Shown here: positions 50,000 to 59,645 of the stretch, one piece after another | How the letters are laid out: every line of letters begins with the position of its first letter | Numbering within the stretch: the stretch's first letter is position 1 | Origin: Paracrocinitomix sp040880585 | GTDB lineage: Bacteria; Bacteroidota; Bacteroidia; Flavobacteriales_D; Crocinitomicaceae | Reading direction: 5' to 3' | DNA length: 64,000 nucleotides | Assembly (NCBI GenBank): GCA_040880585.1 | Contig: JBBDID010000003.1 | Location: 124,001-188,000, forward strand | The notes under the pieces: model-generated | Told to the model about the DNA's origin: nothing | Database searches by the model: none | What the model saw: only the letters and a program-made list of their open reading frames with translations | Program-made: the position numbers and the translations under genes

Positions 50000-51229
50000 A
50001 TGATTAAACTTCTTGACAAATTTGAGAACAAGCGACCAGAGATTGTATTTGAGTGGAAAGATGCTGAAACTGAAGCTGAAGGCTGGGTTGTGATCAATTC
50101 TCTTAGAGGAGGAGCTGCCGGAGGTGGGACAAGAATGCGTCCCGGACTGGACAAACGAGAAGTAGAGTCTCTGGCCAAAACCATGGAAATCAAGTTTACA
50201 GTAGCCGGTCCTCAAATTGGTGGAGCAAAATCGGGAATTAACTTCGATCCTTCAGATCCCAGAAAAGAAGGTGTGTTGAGAAGATGGTATGCGGCTGTCA
50301 CTCCTTTATTGAAACATTATTACGGAACAGGTGGAGATTTGAATGTAGATGAGATCCACGAAGTGATTCCGATTACTGAAGATTGTGGTGTATGGCATCC
50401 GCAAGAAGGGGTTTTTAATGGACACTTTCAACCCAGAGAAGCACAAAAAATCAATCGAATCGGTCAATTGCGTTTTGGTGTATTGAAACAAATTGAGGAT
50501 GAAACCTATTCTCCGTCAATCGCCAGAAAATATGTAATAGCAGATATGATTACCGGCTATGGTGTTGCTGAGTCAGTGAAGCATTATTACGAAATTTATG
50601 GTGGCGATATTAAAGGGAAAAGAGCCATTATTCAGGGATTTGGAAACGTAGGGTCAGCTGCCGCCTATTATTTAGCACAAGAAGGGGCGAAAATTGTTGG
50701 AATTATAGACCGGGATGGAGGTTTGATCAATCAAGAAGGCTTTACTTTGGATGAAGTACGACAGCTATTTTTAACCAAGGATGGTAACCGACTAAATAGT
50801 CCGGTAATGAGACCATTTGATGAGGTGAATAATGAAGTGTGGGACTTGGATGCTGAAATATTTGCGCCTTGTGCTGCTTCACGATTAATCACCAAAGATC
50901 AGGTAGACAGAATGATTAAAACCGGAATAGAAGTAATTACGGCAGGGGCAAATGTGCCATTTGCTGATGATGAAATCTTTTTTGGACCAATAGCCGCTTA
51001 TACGGATGAACATATCGCCCTGATTCCTGATTTTATTTCAAATTGTGGTATGGCTAGAGTTTTTGCTTACCTAATGAGTAATGATTTGGATGAAATTACA
51101 GATAAAGGAATTTTTGAGGATACTTCTAATACAATTAAGAAAGCATTAGAGGCCGTTCACAAAAAAGACAACCGAAAGGTGGATATTGCAAAAACTGCTT
51201 TTGAAATAGCATTAAATAAACTCGTTTAA
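50000..51229 (+). CDS. Glu/Leu/Phe/Val dehydrogenase family protein
   Basis: A 409-residue amino-acid dehydrogenase, starting MIKLLDKFENKRPEIVFEW. Features: RGGAAGGGTRMRPGLDKREVESLAKTMEIKFTVAGPQIGGAKSGINFDPS (substrate Lys in the KSGI region), GTGGDLNVDEIHEV, and the Rossmann NAD site IIQGFGNVGSAAAYYLAQEGAKIVGIIDRDG, then AAGANVPFADDE. It oxidatively deaminates glutamate or a branched amino acid; which one cannot be told. A -7-like TATTTTTG is at 49974-49981. nhaD follows 18 bases later. Confidence 0.92.
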   Translation: MIKLLDKFENKRPEIVFEWKDAETEAEGWVVINSLRGGAAGGGTRMRPGLDKREVESLAKTMEIKFTVAGPQIGGAKSGINFDPSDPRKEGVLRRWYAAVTPLLKHYYGTGGDLNVDEIHEVIPITEDCGVWHPQEGVFNGHFQPREAQKINRIGQLRFGVLKQIEDETYSPSIARKYVIADMITGYGVAESVKHYYEIYGGDIKGKRAIIQGFGNVGSAAAYYLAQEGAKIVGIIDRDGGLINQEGFTLDEVRQLFLTKDGNRLNSPVMRPFDEVNNEVWDLDAEIFAPCAASRLITKDQVDRMIKTGIEVITAGANVPFADDEIFFGPIAAYTDEHIALIPDFISNCGMARVFAYLMSNDLDEITDKGIFEDTSNTIKKALEAVHKKDNRKVDIAKTAFEIALNKLV

Positions 51230-51247
51230 TAAAATTACTACTTAATC

Positions 51248-52735
51248 ATGGGAATTGAATTTGTAATGGTGATCATTTTTGTGTTGGGTTATTTAGCAAT
51301 AGCCTTAGAGCACAATATTAAAGTTGATAAAGCAGCATCTGCCTTATTGATAGGTATGGTGTGTTGGGGAATGTATGCCCTTTGGCCTGAAAAACATTTG
51401 GGTGTACAAGAGGAGATGACCATTCTGGATGCTTCCAGAGATTCTACAATAGCCGAAAAAAATCCAGCCTTTTCAGCTTATGCCAATCAGGAAGTGATTA
51501 AAGAACGGGATGAAATTTTGAATCACGGCAATTTCGATATGAAAATGACAACGAAAGATGCCCATCATACTACACATCATGTACATGAATATGTAGAGCA
51601 CGGACTGACTCACCACCTCTATGAAATTGCCAGTATTCTGTTCTTCTTGTTAGGTGCCATGACCATTGTTGAACTGATTGATGCGCATGAAGGCTTCTCT
51701 ATTATTACCGACCGAATTAAAACCACTAATAAGGCTAAGTTGCTTTGGGTTGTGTGTATACTGACTTTCTTTATGTCGGCAGCACTTGATAACCTGACGA
51801 CTTCCATTGTGATGATATCGGTCATTCGGAAATTGATTGACAAAAAGGAAAATCGCTGGCTCTTTGGCGGTTTTATAATTATAGCTGCAAACGCCGGTGG
51901 AGCCTGGTCACCTATCGGTGATGTTACCACTACCATGCTATGGAATAATGGTCAATTACCTGAGACAATGGTGATTATTGTAAACCTGATCATCCCTTCA
52001 CTGGTAGCCTTATTGGTTCCGTTGACGGTCGCTTCCTTTTTTGCTAAAGGCAATGTCAAGCGCCCTGAAAAAGTAATTCCCATAGGAGATCATCATAATA
52101 TAGAACTTCCTCAATCTGAAAAAGCGTTTATCTTCTTTTTGGGATTAGCAGGATTATTATTTGTTCCGGTTTGGAAAACAATGACTCACCTGCCTCCCTA
52201 CACCGGGATGATGTTAAGTTTAGGTGTTTTATGGACGGTGACAGAGCTCATGCACGGAAGAAAATCGAGAGAAATGAAGCGGGAGTTATCCGTAATTTCA
52301 GTACTTCAAAAAGTAGATACCGCCTCAGTCCTTTTCTTTTTGGGGATATTGATGGCCGTGGCTGCTCTACAGGAAGTAGGACATTTGACCACTGTGGCCG
52401 GATTTTTAGATACAACAATGGATGGTAATATTTTTTCTATCAATATCTCAATTGGTTTGCTTTCTGCAATTGTTGATAACGTACCATTGGTGGCAGCTGC
52501 CCAGGGAATGTACCCTATTGCTTCTTCCGGCACATTTGCTGAGAGTGGACAATTCTGGCAATTTTTGGCTTACTGTGCAGGAACCGGTGGTTCAGCACTG
52601 ATTATCGGATCTGCTGCAGGGGTAGCGGTAATGGGGCTTGAAAAAATATCTTTTGGCTGGTATATTAAAAGGATAAGCCTTTACGCTTTGATCGGATATT
52701 TTGCCGGAGCTGCGACTTATTACTTCATGTTCTAG
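51248..52735 (+). CDS. nhaD: NhaD-type Na+/H+ antiporter
   Basis: A 495-residue antiporter of the NhaD/ArsB superfamily with about 12 membrane helices. Signatures: AIALEHNIKVDKAASALLIGM near the start, a His-rich HHTTHHVHEYVEHGLTHHLYEIASILFFLLGAMTIVELIDAH with conserved acidic residue, ALDNLTTSIVMISVIRKLI, IAANAGGAWSPIGDVTTTMLW, and late AIVDNVPLVAAAQGMYP and SALIIGSAAGVAVMGLEK. It exports sodium for proton entry, which fits a saline habitat. Probably co-transcribed with the dehydrogenase upstream. Confidence 0.94.
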   Translation: MGIEFVMVIIFVLGYLAIALEHNIKVDKAASALLIGMVCWGMYALWPEKHLGVQEEMTILDASRDSTIAEKNPAFSAYANQEVIKERDEILNHGNFDMKMTTKDAHHTTHHVHEYVEHGLTHHLYEIASILFFLLGAMTIVELIDAHEGFSIITDRIKTTNKAKLLWVVCILTFFMSAALDNLTTSIVMISVIRKLIDKKENRWLFGGFIIIAANAGGAWSPIGDVTTTMLWNNGQLPETMVIIVNLIIPSLVALLVPLTVASFFAKGNVKRPEKVIPIGDHHNIELPQSEKAFIFFLGLAGLLFVPVWKTMTHLPPYTGMMLSLGVLWTVTELMHGRKSREMKRELSVISVLQKVDTASVLFFLGILMAVAALQEVGHLTTVAGFLDTTMDGNIFSINISIGLLSAIVDNVPLVAAAQGMYPIASSGTFAESGQFWQFLAYCAGTGGSALIIGSAAGVAVMGLEKISFGWYIKRISLYALIGYFAGAATYYFMF

Positions 52736-52909
52736 GCTAAATACAAAATTTGAAGTTGATAACTTCTCATTGCACTATCTTGAGGTATTCAAATATTCTG
52801 TAATTTTCAGACAGAATTCATCTTGTATGAATTTTGTAAAGAAGTATAATGTGTGTAACAATTAAATTTGTTGCACGTTAATAAGTATATAAAACAAACC
52901 AAACCAGTT

Positions 52910-53650
52910 ATGAGCTTTTTCCCTTTATTACTACAAGGATCAGCATTAGATAGTTTAAATAATGCTCAAAATGCCCAGGGTGTCACTGAAATGACCAAAG
53001 AAGTTAAGGTGTGGGACTTGATTGTCGGTATAGATCCTATGACCGGAGAAATCAGTATTACTAACCTGATCGTCATGTCGGCCTTATTCATTTTGTCCGT
53101 CATTAGTGTTTACATTTTTGTAGAGCGATACCTTTCTATTTCAAAATCTTTGAAAGAAGAAAAGAATTTTATGTACCGCGTAAAAGAATATTTATTAGAT
53201 GGAAAAGTAGATGCGGCAAGAGATCTTTGTGCACAGACCAATAATCCTGCTGCCAGAATGGTAGAAAAAGGCATTTCAAGAATTGGAAAACCCATGCGGG
53301 ATATTGTCAGCTCTATTGAAAATGTTGGAAAGCTGGAGATTTATCACCTTGAAAAACGAATGAGTATTTTAGCTACTGCATCAGGTGCCGCGCCAATGAT
53401 TGGGTTCTTAGGAACCACTTTAGGGATGATACGGGTGTTTCAAGCCATGAAGTTTGAGGATAGTTTTGAACTGTCTACCATCTCAGGAGGAATTATGGAA
53501 GCTATGGTCACTACAGTAGCTGGTTTGGTCGTGGGAATTATCGCCTATATGAGCTATAATTACTTAGTAGCAAAAGTAGATAAGGTCATTCATCACATGG
53601 AAGGTGCTTCGATTGAATTTTTAGATTTATTGAACGAACCGGGTAAATAG
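52910..53650 (+). CDS. exbB: MotA/TolQ/ExbB proton channel protein
   Basis: A 246-residue ExbB homologue starting MSFFPLLLQGSALDSL (52910). Three membrane helices are predicted: LIVMSALFILSVISVYIFVERY, ILATASGAAPMIGFLGTTLGMI, and GLVVGIIAYMSYNYL, with the conserved GAAPMIGFLGTTLGM helix and GIMEAMVTTVAGLVVG. It forms the stator channel that energises TonB with ExbD. First of exbB-exbD-tonB, with folC following. Confidence 0.92.
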   Translation: MSFFPLLLQGSALDSLNNAQNAQGVTEMTKEVKVWDLIVGIDPMTGEISITNLIVMSALFILSVISVYIFVERYLSISKSLKEEKNFMYRVKEYLLDGKVDAARDLCAQTNNPAARMVEKGISRIGKPMRDIVSSIENVGKLEIYHLEKRMSILATASGAAPMIGFLGTTLGMIRVFQAMKFEDSFELSTISGGIMEAMVTTVAGLVVGIIAYMSYNYLVAKVDKVIHHMEGASIEFLDLLNEPGK

Positions 53651-53654
53651 TTGT

Positions 53655-54056
53655 ATGAATTTAGGAAGACGAAATAAAGTAAAGGCTGAAGGAGGAATGT
53701 CATCTATGACTGACCTGGTGTTCTTGCTACTCATATTTTTTATTATCCTGAGTACAAAAGTAGAGCACAATGTTCCGGTTGACCTTCCTCAAAACAGTGA
53801 CTTATCACCGGCTCAAACCAATCCGCCGGTAGTGTTGGGGGTTTCAGAAAACAGCACTTATTTCTTTGAAGACGATCTCTCTGCGAGCTATTCTTTTGAA
53901 GAAATGATGCCGATTCTTGAACAAAAAATGGGAGAACATCCCGAAAAAACGTTGAAGATTTCAGCCGATAAAGTGGCGAATTATGAAGCGGTTTTTCAGG
54001 TGATCGCCCTTGCTAAACAAAGAGAATGGAAGCCTGCACTGGCTTATAAACCATAA
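53655..54056 (+). CDS. exbD: ExbD/TolR family protein
   Basis: A 133-residue ExbD: a short cytoplasmic N-terminus, one membrane helix with the channel Asp in MTDLVFLLLIFFIILSTKVEHNVPVDLPQ, and a periplasmic domain ending AKQREWKPALAYKP. It uses proton flow with ExbB to power TonB. The ATG is 4 bases after exbB. Confidence 0.93.
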   Translation: MNLGRRNKVKAEGGMSSMTDLVFLLLIFFIILSTKVEHNVPVDLPQNSDLSPAQTNPPVVLGVSENSTYFFEDDLSASYSFEEMMPILEQKMGEHPEKTLKISADKVANYEAVFQVIALAKQREWKPALAYKP

Positions 54057-54074
54057 AGGAAGGAGAGAAGAAGT

Positions 54075-54830
54075 ATGAAAGCTATAAGAAGATCACTAGC
54101 CGCATTAAAACATGAGGATCATAGAAGAGCGCTTTATGCAGCCCTTATATTTATTATGTTGTTGATTTTATTCTTTTTATTAGTTGGATTTGAACAACCG
54201 GATCCCCCTTTGCAAGAAAAGAAGGTGGAAATCTCTGTTGAAGATATTGACCTTGATTTTGGCTCTACTGCTGAGGGCGGAAGTCAAAGTTCGGATATGA
54301 ATCCGGATCCGGTGACACCAACTCCTGAAAATGTGGTGGAACCCGCACCTGATCAGGAGACACAAACTGAATCTGAAGTGACGGTAACAAGTAGTAACGG
54401 AAGTAATCAAAATAGTACAACTACTCAAGAAACGACACCACCGGTAGACAATACATTTACTTTTGGTGGAAGTTCAGGTAATGGACAGGGAGATGGAGAA
54501 GGGGATGAGTTTGGAAGCGGAACGGGAGTTGGAGGAACAGGAAGTGGTAATACACCCGGAGACGGAACCCATAATCCAAATAGAAAAATTATTTCTCCAC
54601 CAAGTTTTAACGCACAGGCACAAGAAGAAGGAAAGATCGCACTAGACATTTATGTAGATGCAGAGGGAAAAGTGGTTAAAACAAAATTCAAGTCTTCAAA
54701 ATCAACATCAGGAAGCGATTATTTGAAGAAATTGGCAGAAAAGGCAGCGCGTACCATGAAATATGATAAAAAACCCGGAGCTGCGTTGGAGTATGTCGGG
54801 TATCAGATTTTTTCTTTTAAGAAATCATAA
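54075..54830 (+). CDS. Energy transducer TonB-like protein
   Basis: A 251-residue TonB-type protein. Cytoplasmic N-terminus, one transmembrane helix (about 20-38, LYAALIFIMLLILFFLLVGF), a long periplasmic linker that is Glu/Pro/Thr/Gln-rich and then Gly-rich (GGSSGNGQGDGEGDEFGSGTG), and a C-terminal TonB-like domain (about 175-251: PSFNAQAQEEGKIALDIYVDAEGKVVKTKFKSSK). It would deliver energy to TonB-dependent receptors. The Gly-rich segment is unusual for TonB but common in Bacteroidota transducers. Confidence 0.88.
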   Translation: MKAIRRSLAALKHEDHRRALYAALIFIMLLILFFLLVGFEQPDPPLQEKKVEISVEDIDLDFGSTAEGGSQSSDMNPDPVTPTPENVVEPAPDQETQTESEVTVTSSNGSNQNSTTTQETTPPVDNTFTFGGSSGNGQGDGEGDEFGSGTGVGGTGSGNTPGDGTHNPNRKIISPPSFNAQAQEEGKIALDIYVDAEGKVVKTKFKSSKSTSGSDYLKKLAEKAARTMKYDKKPGAALEYVGYQIFSFKKS

Positions 54831-54879
54831 ACCAAGAAGCCGTACATTTGCACTTGATATCGTATAAACTTGCGTTAAA

Positions 54880-56124
54880 GTGGTAAATGATTCTCCAACT
54901 ATCAACTGGAAAGATTATAATTCGGTAATTGACTGGTTATTTAATCAATTACCAAATTATCAGGCACAGGGCACATCTGCCTATAAGCCGGGATTAGATA
55001 CCATTGAAAAATTTTTGAAAACCATTGGAAATCCGCATAATAAATTCAAATCTGTTCACATTGCCGGAACAAATGGAAAAGGGTCTGTTGCGCATATAAT
55101 GGCCGCTATTTATCAAAAAAATGGTTATAAAACAGGTGTTTTTTCCTCCCCTCATATTTCGGATTTTAGAGAGAGAGTTAAAATCAATGGAAGCTATATC
55201 CCCCAAAAGGATGTGGTGGATTTTTTGAAAACAAATTTTCGGCTGATTCAGGAGTTGGAAGTCACCTTTTTTGAAATTACGACGGCACTTGCATTCACTT
55301 ATTTTGCCAAAGAAGAGGTTGACATAGCGCTCGTAGAAACAGGATTGGGAGGCAGACTTGATGCAACGAATGTTCTGTATCCGGAGCTATCTGTTATCAC
55401 ATCTATCGGTATGGACCACATGCAGTTTTTGGGAGATAACCTGACCTCCATTGCAAAAGAAAAAGCCGGGATCATAAAACCAAAAACCCCGGTTGTTATT
55501 GGTGATTTAATTCCGGAAGCAGAAAAAGCGGTGCGTGAAAAGGCAACGGAATGTGAAGTTGAGCTTATTAAAGCAAAACCAGCCAATTTACCTTCTGATC
55601 TGGTGGCTTCTTACCAGGAGCAAAATAAAGGCATTGCAATAACGGCAATTGAATCCCTCGAACATAAATTTCCTGTGGATCAGGAAAAACTGAAACAGGC
55701 ATTATTGCAGGTGACAGCGCTTACCGGTTTTAGAGCGCGTTTTCAAAAAATTCAGTCAGATCCTACTATTATTGTGGATGTTGCTCATAATGCGGATGGC
55801 GTAAAGGCTTTATTTAAAGAAATTAAAGCATTATCCTATGACCGCTTGCATTTGATTTACGGAACGTCTGCAGATAAAGATTTACAAGCTGTTTTTGACC
55901 AGTTCCCAAAGGATGCAGCCTATTATTTTACGACTTTTGATTCGCCCCGCAGTTTGTCGGTAGAGGCTTTTGAAAAATTGGCGAAACAATACCAACTTAA
56001 TCACCAACTATTCAAAAAGCCGCAAAAAGCGTTGGAATTGGCTAAAACCGTTGCATCTGCATCCGATCTTATTATTGTGTTTGGCAGTTTCTATATTATG
56101 AGTGCTGTTTTTCAGGATTCGTGA
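54880..56124 (+). CDS. folC: Folylpolyglutamate synthase / dihydrofolate synthase
   Basis: A 414-residue Mur-ligase-type enzyme that adds glutamate to (dihydro)folates. GTG start at 54880 is the only start upstream of the conserved domain. Signatures: HIAGTNGKGSVAHIMAAIYQKNGYKTGVFSSPHISDFRERVKING, TYFAKEEVDIALVETGLGGRLDATNVLYPELSVITSIGMDHMQFLGD, KEKAGIIKPKTPVVIGD and DVAHNADGVKALFKEI. 49 bases after the tonB-like gene. Its 3' end overlaps the convergent universal stress gene by 13 bases. Confidence 0.93.
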   Translation: MVNDSPTINWKDYNSVIDWLFNQLPNYQAQGTSAYKPGLDTIEKFLKTIGNPHNKFKSVHIAGTNGKGSVAHIMAAIYQKNGYKTGVFSSPHISDFRERVKINGSYIPQKDVVDFLKTNFRLIQELEVTFFEITTALAFTYFAKEEVDIALVETGLGGRLDATNVLYPELSVITSIGMDHMQFLGDNLTSIAKEKAGIIKPKTPVVIGDLIPEAEKAVREKATECEVELIKAKPANLPSDLVASYQEQNKGIAITAIESLEHKFPVDQEKLKQALLQVTALTGFRARFQKIQSDPTIIVDVAHNADGVKALFKEIKALSYDRLHLIYGTSADKDLQAVFDQFPKDAAYYFTTFDSPRSLSVEAFEKLAKQYQLNHQLFKKPQKALELAKTVASASDLIIVFGSFYIMSAVFQDS

Positions 56125-56933
56125 AGAACTAACAGTGGAATATCTGCTAGTTGTGCCATAGTTGAAGTGACACTTTTTCCGAAAATTCGTTCAAATAAGT
56201 TGTGTTTGCGTGCAATAAGAATCAACATAGAACTTTCTTCCTGTTTGGCAAACTGGACAATTCCCTCAGGAATACTTTCATGCTCATTATAGTAAAAGTC
56301 GTGCGGCAGTTCTCCCAGTAAACGATCTATTTTTATGCCAGCTGAGGCTTCTGCTTCACTTAGGATCTCGGCATTTTGATGTACATTGAGAATTTTTAAA
56401 GTGCACCCGTGACCTCGGAAAAGCTCGACAATTGATGTAAATAACTTTGGATTTTTACCCTCTTTCAGGTCACTCGCTAAAACCGGATTTTTCAAGGATT
56501 CAAAGGTAGCAGATTCAGGAATGGCCAGTACCGGAACGTTTGCTTCCTTAACGACTTCCTCCGTGTTGCTTTTGAGGAGGAAATTTGATAAATCACTTCG
56601 CTTACGGTTTCCGACCACAATATAGTCAGGGCCTATGTCCTTAATAATTTGATGGATGGAGAACTTGAGTTTTCCAATTTCAATGCGACTGCTGATCTTC
56701 AAGTTGGATTCGTATACTTTTTGGAGGGAAGCCATTTTTGCAGCTAGTCTCGCCTTAACATCAGTTTCAATTTCAGTTGCCTGAGAAACAACAGCATCAT
56801 TAAAGGGAGGAGTTTCGTAAAGGCAGTGAAGCAAAATGTATCGACAATCCTTCAAGCCAAAAAATTGAATTCCGTAATGCACTGCGTTCTCTGCATTGTT
56901 TGAAAAGTCTGTTAAGAGTAGTACTTGTTTCAT
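56112..56933 (-). CDS. Universal stress protein, tandem-domain
   Basis: A 273-residue protein with two UspA-fold halves (1-145, 150-273). The first has VLLLTDFSNNAENAVHYGIQFF and the region GNRKRSDLSNFLLKSNTEEVVKEANVPVLAIPE, where the ATP-loop glycines are partly kept. The second has LLVLHES at the very end. A second tandem Usp (61846-62673) shares architecture and the C-terminal MAQLADIPLLVLHES / MSRLAEMPLLILHDY. Role in stress tolerance, exact ligand unknown. Confidence 0.86.
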   Translation of the reverse strand: MKQVLLLTDFSNNAENAVHYGIQFFGLKDCRYILLHCLYETPPFNDAVVSQATEIETDVKARLAAKMASLQKVYESNLKISSRIEIGKLKFSIHQIIKDIGPDYIVVGNRKRSDLSNFLLKSNTEEVVKEANVPVLAIPESATFESLKNPVLASDLKEGKNPKLFTSIVELFRGHGCTLKILNVHQNAEILSEAEASAGIKIDRLLGELPHDFYYNEHESIPEGIVQFAKQEESSMLILIARKHNLFERIFGKSVTSTMAQLADIPLLVLHES

Positions 56934-57056
56934 GCTATCTGTATTTATTTGTTAGCAAAGTAAACGGATTGAACGTTGCCTTTCAATGACCTCTCTTAGT
57001 TCGCAATATGACTTTGCTCAATCATAATGATTTACATTTTATCCTTACATTTATGA

Positions 57057-57197
57057 CATTCCCGTTTTTTGGGAAAGGAAGACAAACTACTAGAGTACAT
57101 GAACAAACAAAGAGAGATCATTGATGAGGCTTTTAAAAACTGGAAAGGCCATCTGGAACAAATTGATGATGTTTGTGTGATTAGGGTGAGGATATGA
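57057..57197 (+). pseudogene. C-terminal remnant of a SpoIIE-type phosphatase
   Basis: Open frame after a TGA at 57054, reading through KEDKLLEYMNKQREIID, EAFKNWKGHLEQIDDVCV and a TGA stop (57195-57197). It matches the tail of the intact phosphatase at 57194-59485 (SEQKELIDQEFEAWKGNLEQLDDVCV). The catalytic core is absent. The remnant's stop overlaps the start codon of the intact gene (ATGA). Confidence 0.8.
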
Positions 57198-59485
57198 AAA
57201 TGTTAAATAACACAAGAAATAATACCGGTCGATTTAAATTTAATCACTTACTGTTGTTTATATGCATTGCTATACCTGCTTTTTCATTTTCTCAGTCGGA
57301 TAGTGAAGTTGTATCAACTCAGTCAGATGAAGCGTTACTTATATTATCGGATTCTTTATGGCTGTTCAAAGAAGGAGACGAACAAAAGTTTGGAGATGCG
57401 GATTATAATGACTCAGACTGGGATACTACAGTTTCATATTTGTTTCCGGATGCTAAAGATCTACCATCCCTGGATGGAATCGTGTGGTTTCGGAAACATT
57501 TTACAGTTCCTTTAGCATACCGAAATACGGTTGTGGCGGTGACAATGAATCAAGCCGGGGCGTCAGAGCTTTATTTGGATGGTAAACTGATCCGTAAAAA
57601 TGGGAATCCATCAAATGATCCTGAGAAAGAAGAAGTGTACAATCCCAATATGACACCAATTCCTATATACCTTGATAGTTCGGCATCTCATGTAATTGCA
57701 TTAAGATATTCAAACCTCAATGACCCTGCATTTACCAGTGGAAGAAACGGTGCCGGTTTCAGGATGGTGGTTGGAGATTATGACGCCCTCACAAAAGAGT
57801 TAATAGATAGTCGGTTAACAGCAACCGTTGTTCTCATGTTTCTGGGTACATTCTTTCTGACACTTGCTTTTTTACACTTGATTATCTACTTATTTTATCG
57901 AAAGAAAAGAAACAATTTGTTTTACGCTCTTTTTATGTTCTCTTCAGCGGCTTTCTGTTATATCCCGCAGTTTGCAATGAATAGCAATGACCCCTCCTAT
58001 TCATCCTTCCTCATTTCATTTTTAAAGTTTGTTGTACCGTTTTTCATGATGAGTTTTCTGTCACTGTTGTATGCGCTGTTTTATAAAAAAATGCCTAAAA
58101 TATTTTGGGTATTCCTTTCTATCGTAGTACTGACTATAGTGTTGTTGTTTGCACAATCTGAGGTAGGAGTGATCTTATCTATTTTGTTTTCACTTGGCGT
58201 ATATATAGAGTCATTCAGAGTGAGTGTAGTAGCGATAAGAAGAAAGAAAAGAGGAGCCTGGATTGTTGGTGGTGGTGTTCTATTTCTTTTGTTGACGATT
58301 TTTGGTTTTATACTGTCAGCTATTATTGCAGGTAATAATATTCAAGTGAGTAGTTCAACTGCTTTAGGAATTGTTTTAATTCTTCTGCTTGTCTTAGCAG
58401 TGTTGAGTTTGCCGTTTTCAATGTCGGTTTTTTTAGCATGGGATATATCCAAAACAAATGTGGAACTGGAGAAAAAGCTGGTTGAGGTAAAAGAATTATC
58501 TGAAAAAACGATTCGGCAAGAACAAGAGAAAAAGAAAATAATAGAGGGACAAAAAGAAAAACTGGAAATTGAAGTCAAAGAAAGGACAAAAGAAATCGTT
58601 GAACAAAAAGAAAAAATCGAAGAAGCCCATCAGGAGATTAAAGATAGTATTGCTTATGCCAAGCGGATACAGACAGCAATTCTTCCTCCTGACAGCTATG
58701 TTGAAGAGAGATTACCTGAGAATTTTGTTTTCTACAAACCAAAAGATGTTGTAGCGGGAGATTTTTATTGGGTGGAGCCCATCACTAAAGTTTCGGGCTC
58801 AAAAGGAGCAAATAAAACTAACTCTCTCCCTTTTGGGAAGCGGGAGGGGGACATAGTTTTATTCGCTGCTGCAGATTGCACAGGACACGGGGTTCCGGGA
58901 GCTATGATTTCTGTGATTTGCAATAATGCGCTAAACCGTGCAGTAAGAGAATTTAATTTAACTGATCCGGCAAAGGTATTGGACAAAACCCGTGAAATAG
59001 TATTAAAAGAATTTGAAAAATCCGAAGAAGAGGTGAATGATGGGATGGACATTGCGCTTTGCAGTTTGAGCTTTGATTCAAACTCAAACGGTGTTGTTGG
59101 CACTTCGACTCCGCTCAGTGCCCGTTTAAAATACGCCGGGGCACATAATCCGCTATGGATTATAAGAAAAGGGAGTGATGAAATAGAAGAGATCAAGGCA
59201 AGTAAACAGCCAATCGGTAAATTTAAATATGCTGAACCATTTGTTTCACACGAAATTAACTTGAGTTCAGGTGATTCTATTTATATCTTTTCAGACGGAT
59301 TTTCAGATCAGTTCGGTGGGGAAAAAGGAAAAAAATATAAAGCGAAAAATTTTAAGAAATTATTATTGTCAGTAAAAGACAAGCCAATGTCTGAACAAAA
59401 AGAATTAATCGATCAGGAATTTGAAGCATGGAAAGGAAATTTAGAACAATTGGATGACGTTTGCGTGATTGGGGTGCGCATGTAA
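57194..59485 (+). CDS. 7TM sensor protein with SpoIIE-type PP2C phosphatase domain
   Basis: A 763-residue signalling protein: signal or anchor (about 15-35), a jelly-roll-like ligand domain (about 50-200, with SGIVWFRKHFTV-like DGIVWFRKHFTVPLAYR), seven transmembrane helices (about 210-410) of the 7TMR-DISM type, a coiled coil (415-490), and a SpoIIE phosphatase (about 495-763; GDFYWVEP, AADCTGHGVPGAM, NDGMDIALC, SDGFSDQFGG). Relative to the paralogue at 2270-4387 it has two inserts: SGSKGANKTNSLPFGKREG near 545 and NSNGVVGTSTPLSAR near 640. Both coincide with dispersed repeat-like DNA. Confidence 0.9.
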   Translation: MKMLNNTRNNTGRFKFNHLLLFICIAIPAFSFSQSDSEVVSTQSDEALLILSDSLWLFKEGDEQKFGDADYNDSDWDTTVSYLFPDAKDLPSLDGIVWFRKHFTVPLAYRNTVVAVTMNQAGASELYLDGKLIRKNGNPSNDPEKEEVYNPNMTPIPIYLDSSASHVIALRYSNLNDPAFTSGRNGAGFRMVVGDYDALTKELIDSRLTATVVLMFLGTFFLTLAFLHLIIYLFYRKKRNNLFYALFMFSSAAFCYIPQFAMNSNDPSYSSFLISFLKFVVPFFMMSFLSLLYALFYKKMPKIFWVFLSIVVLTIVLLFAQSEVGVILSILFSLGVYIESFRVSVVAIRRKKRGAWIVGGGVLFLLLTIFGFILSAIIAGNNIQVSSSTALGIVLILLLVLAVLSLPFSMSVFLAWDISKTNVELEKKLVEVKELSEKTIRQEQEKKKIIEGQKEKLEIEVKERTKEIVEQKEKIEEAHQEIKDSIAYAKRIQTAILPPDSYVEERLPENFVFYKPKDVVAGDFYWVEPITKVSGSKGANKTNSLPFGKREGDIVLFAAADCTGHGVPGAMISVICNNALNRAVREFNLTDPAKVLDKTREIVLKEFEKSEEEVNDGMDIALCSLSFDSNSNGVVGTSTPLSARLKYAGAHNPLWIIRKGSDEIEEIKASKQPIGKFKYAEPFVSHEINLSSGDSIYIFSDGFSDQFGGEKGKKYKAKNFKKLLLSVKDKPMSEQKELIDQEFEAWKGNLEQLDDVCVIGVRM
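59101..59120 (-). repeat. Inverted 20-bp repeat inside a coding sequence
   Basis: CACTTCGACTCCGCTCAGTG, the reverse complement of the dispersed unit with one mismatch. It supplies residues around GTSTPLSA in the phosphatase and is absent from the paralogue. Confidence 0.75.
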
Positions 59486-59568
59486 TGCGTGCCTCAATCA
59501 AGACAAACGACTTCATCCCGATTGATATTTTCAAGGAAGCGAAGCGACTGTAGAAAATACTTATCGGG

Positions 59569-59604
59569 ATGGATGACGTCTGCGTAATTGGGGTGAGAGT
59601 ATAA
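59569..59604 (+). pseudogene. Short phosphatase tail remnant downstream of the intact gene
   Basis: The frame MDDVCVIGVRV and a TAA stop repeats the last 11 residues of the intact phosphatase (LDDVCVIGVRM) about 120 bases after its stop. With 57057-57197 this indicates a decayed tandem array of related phosphatase genes. Confidence 0.7.
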
Positions 59605-59645
59605 ACTCGAACACCAATTTAAGCAGTTTACCACGAGCGCTGCTG

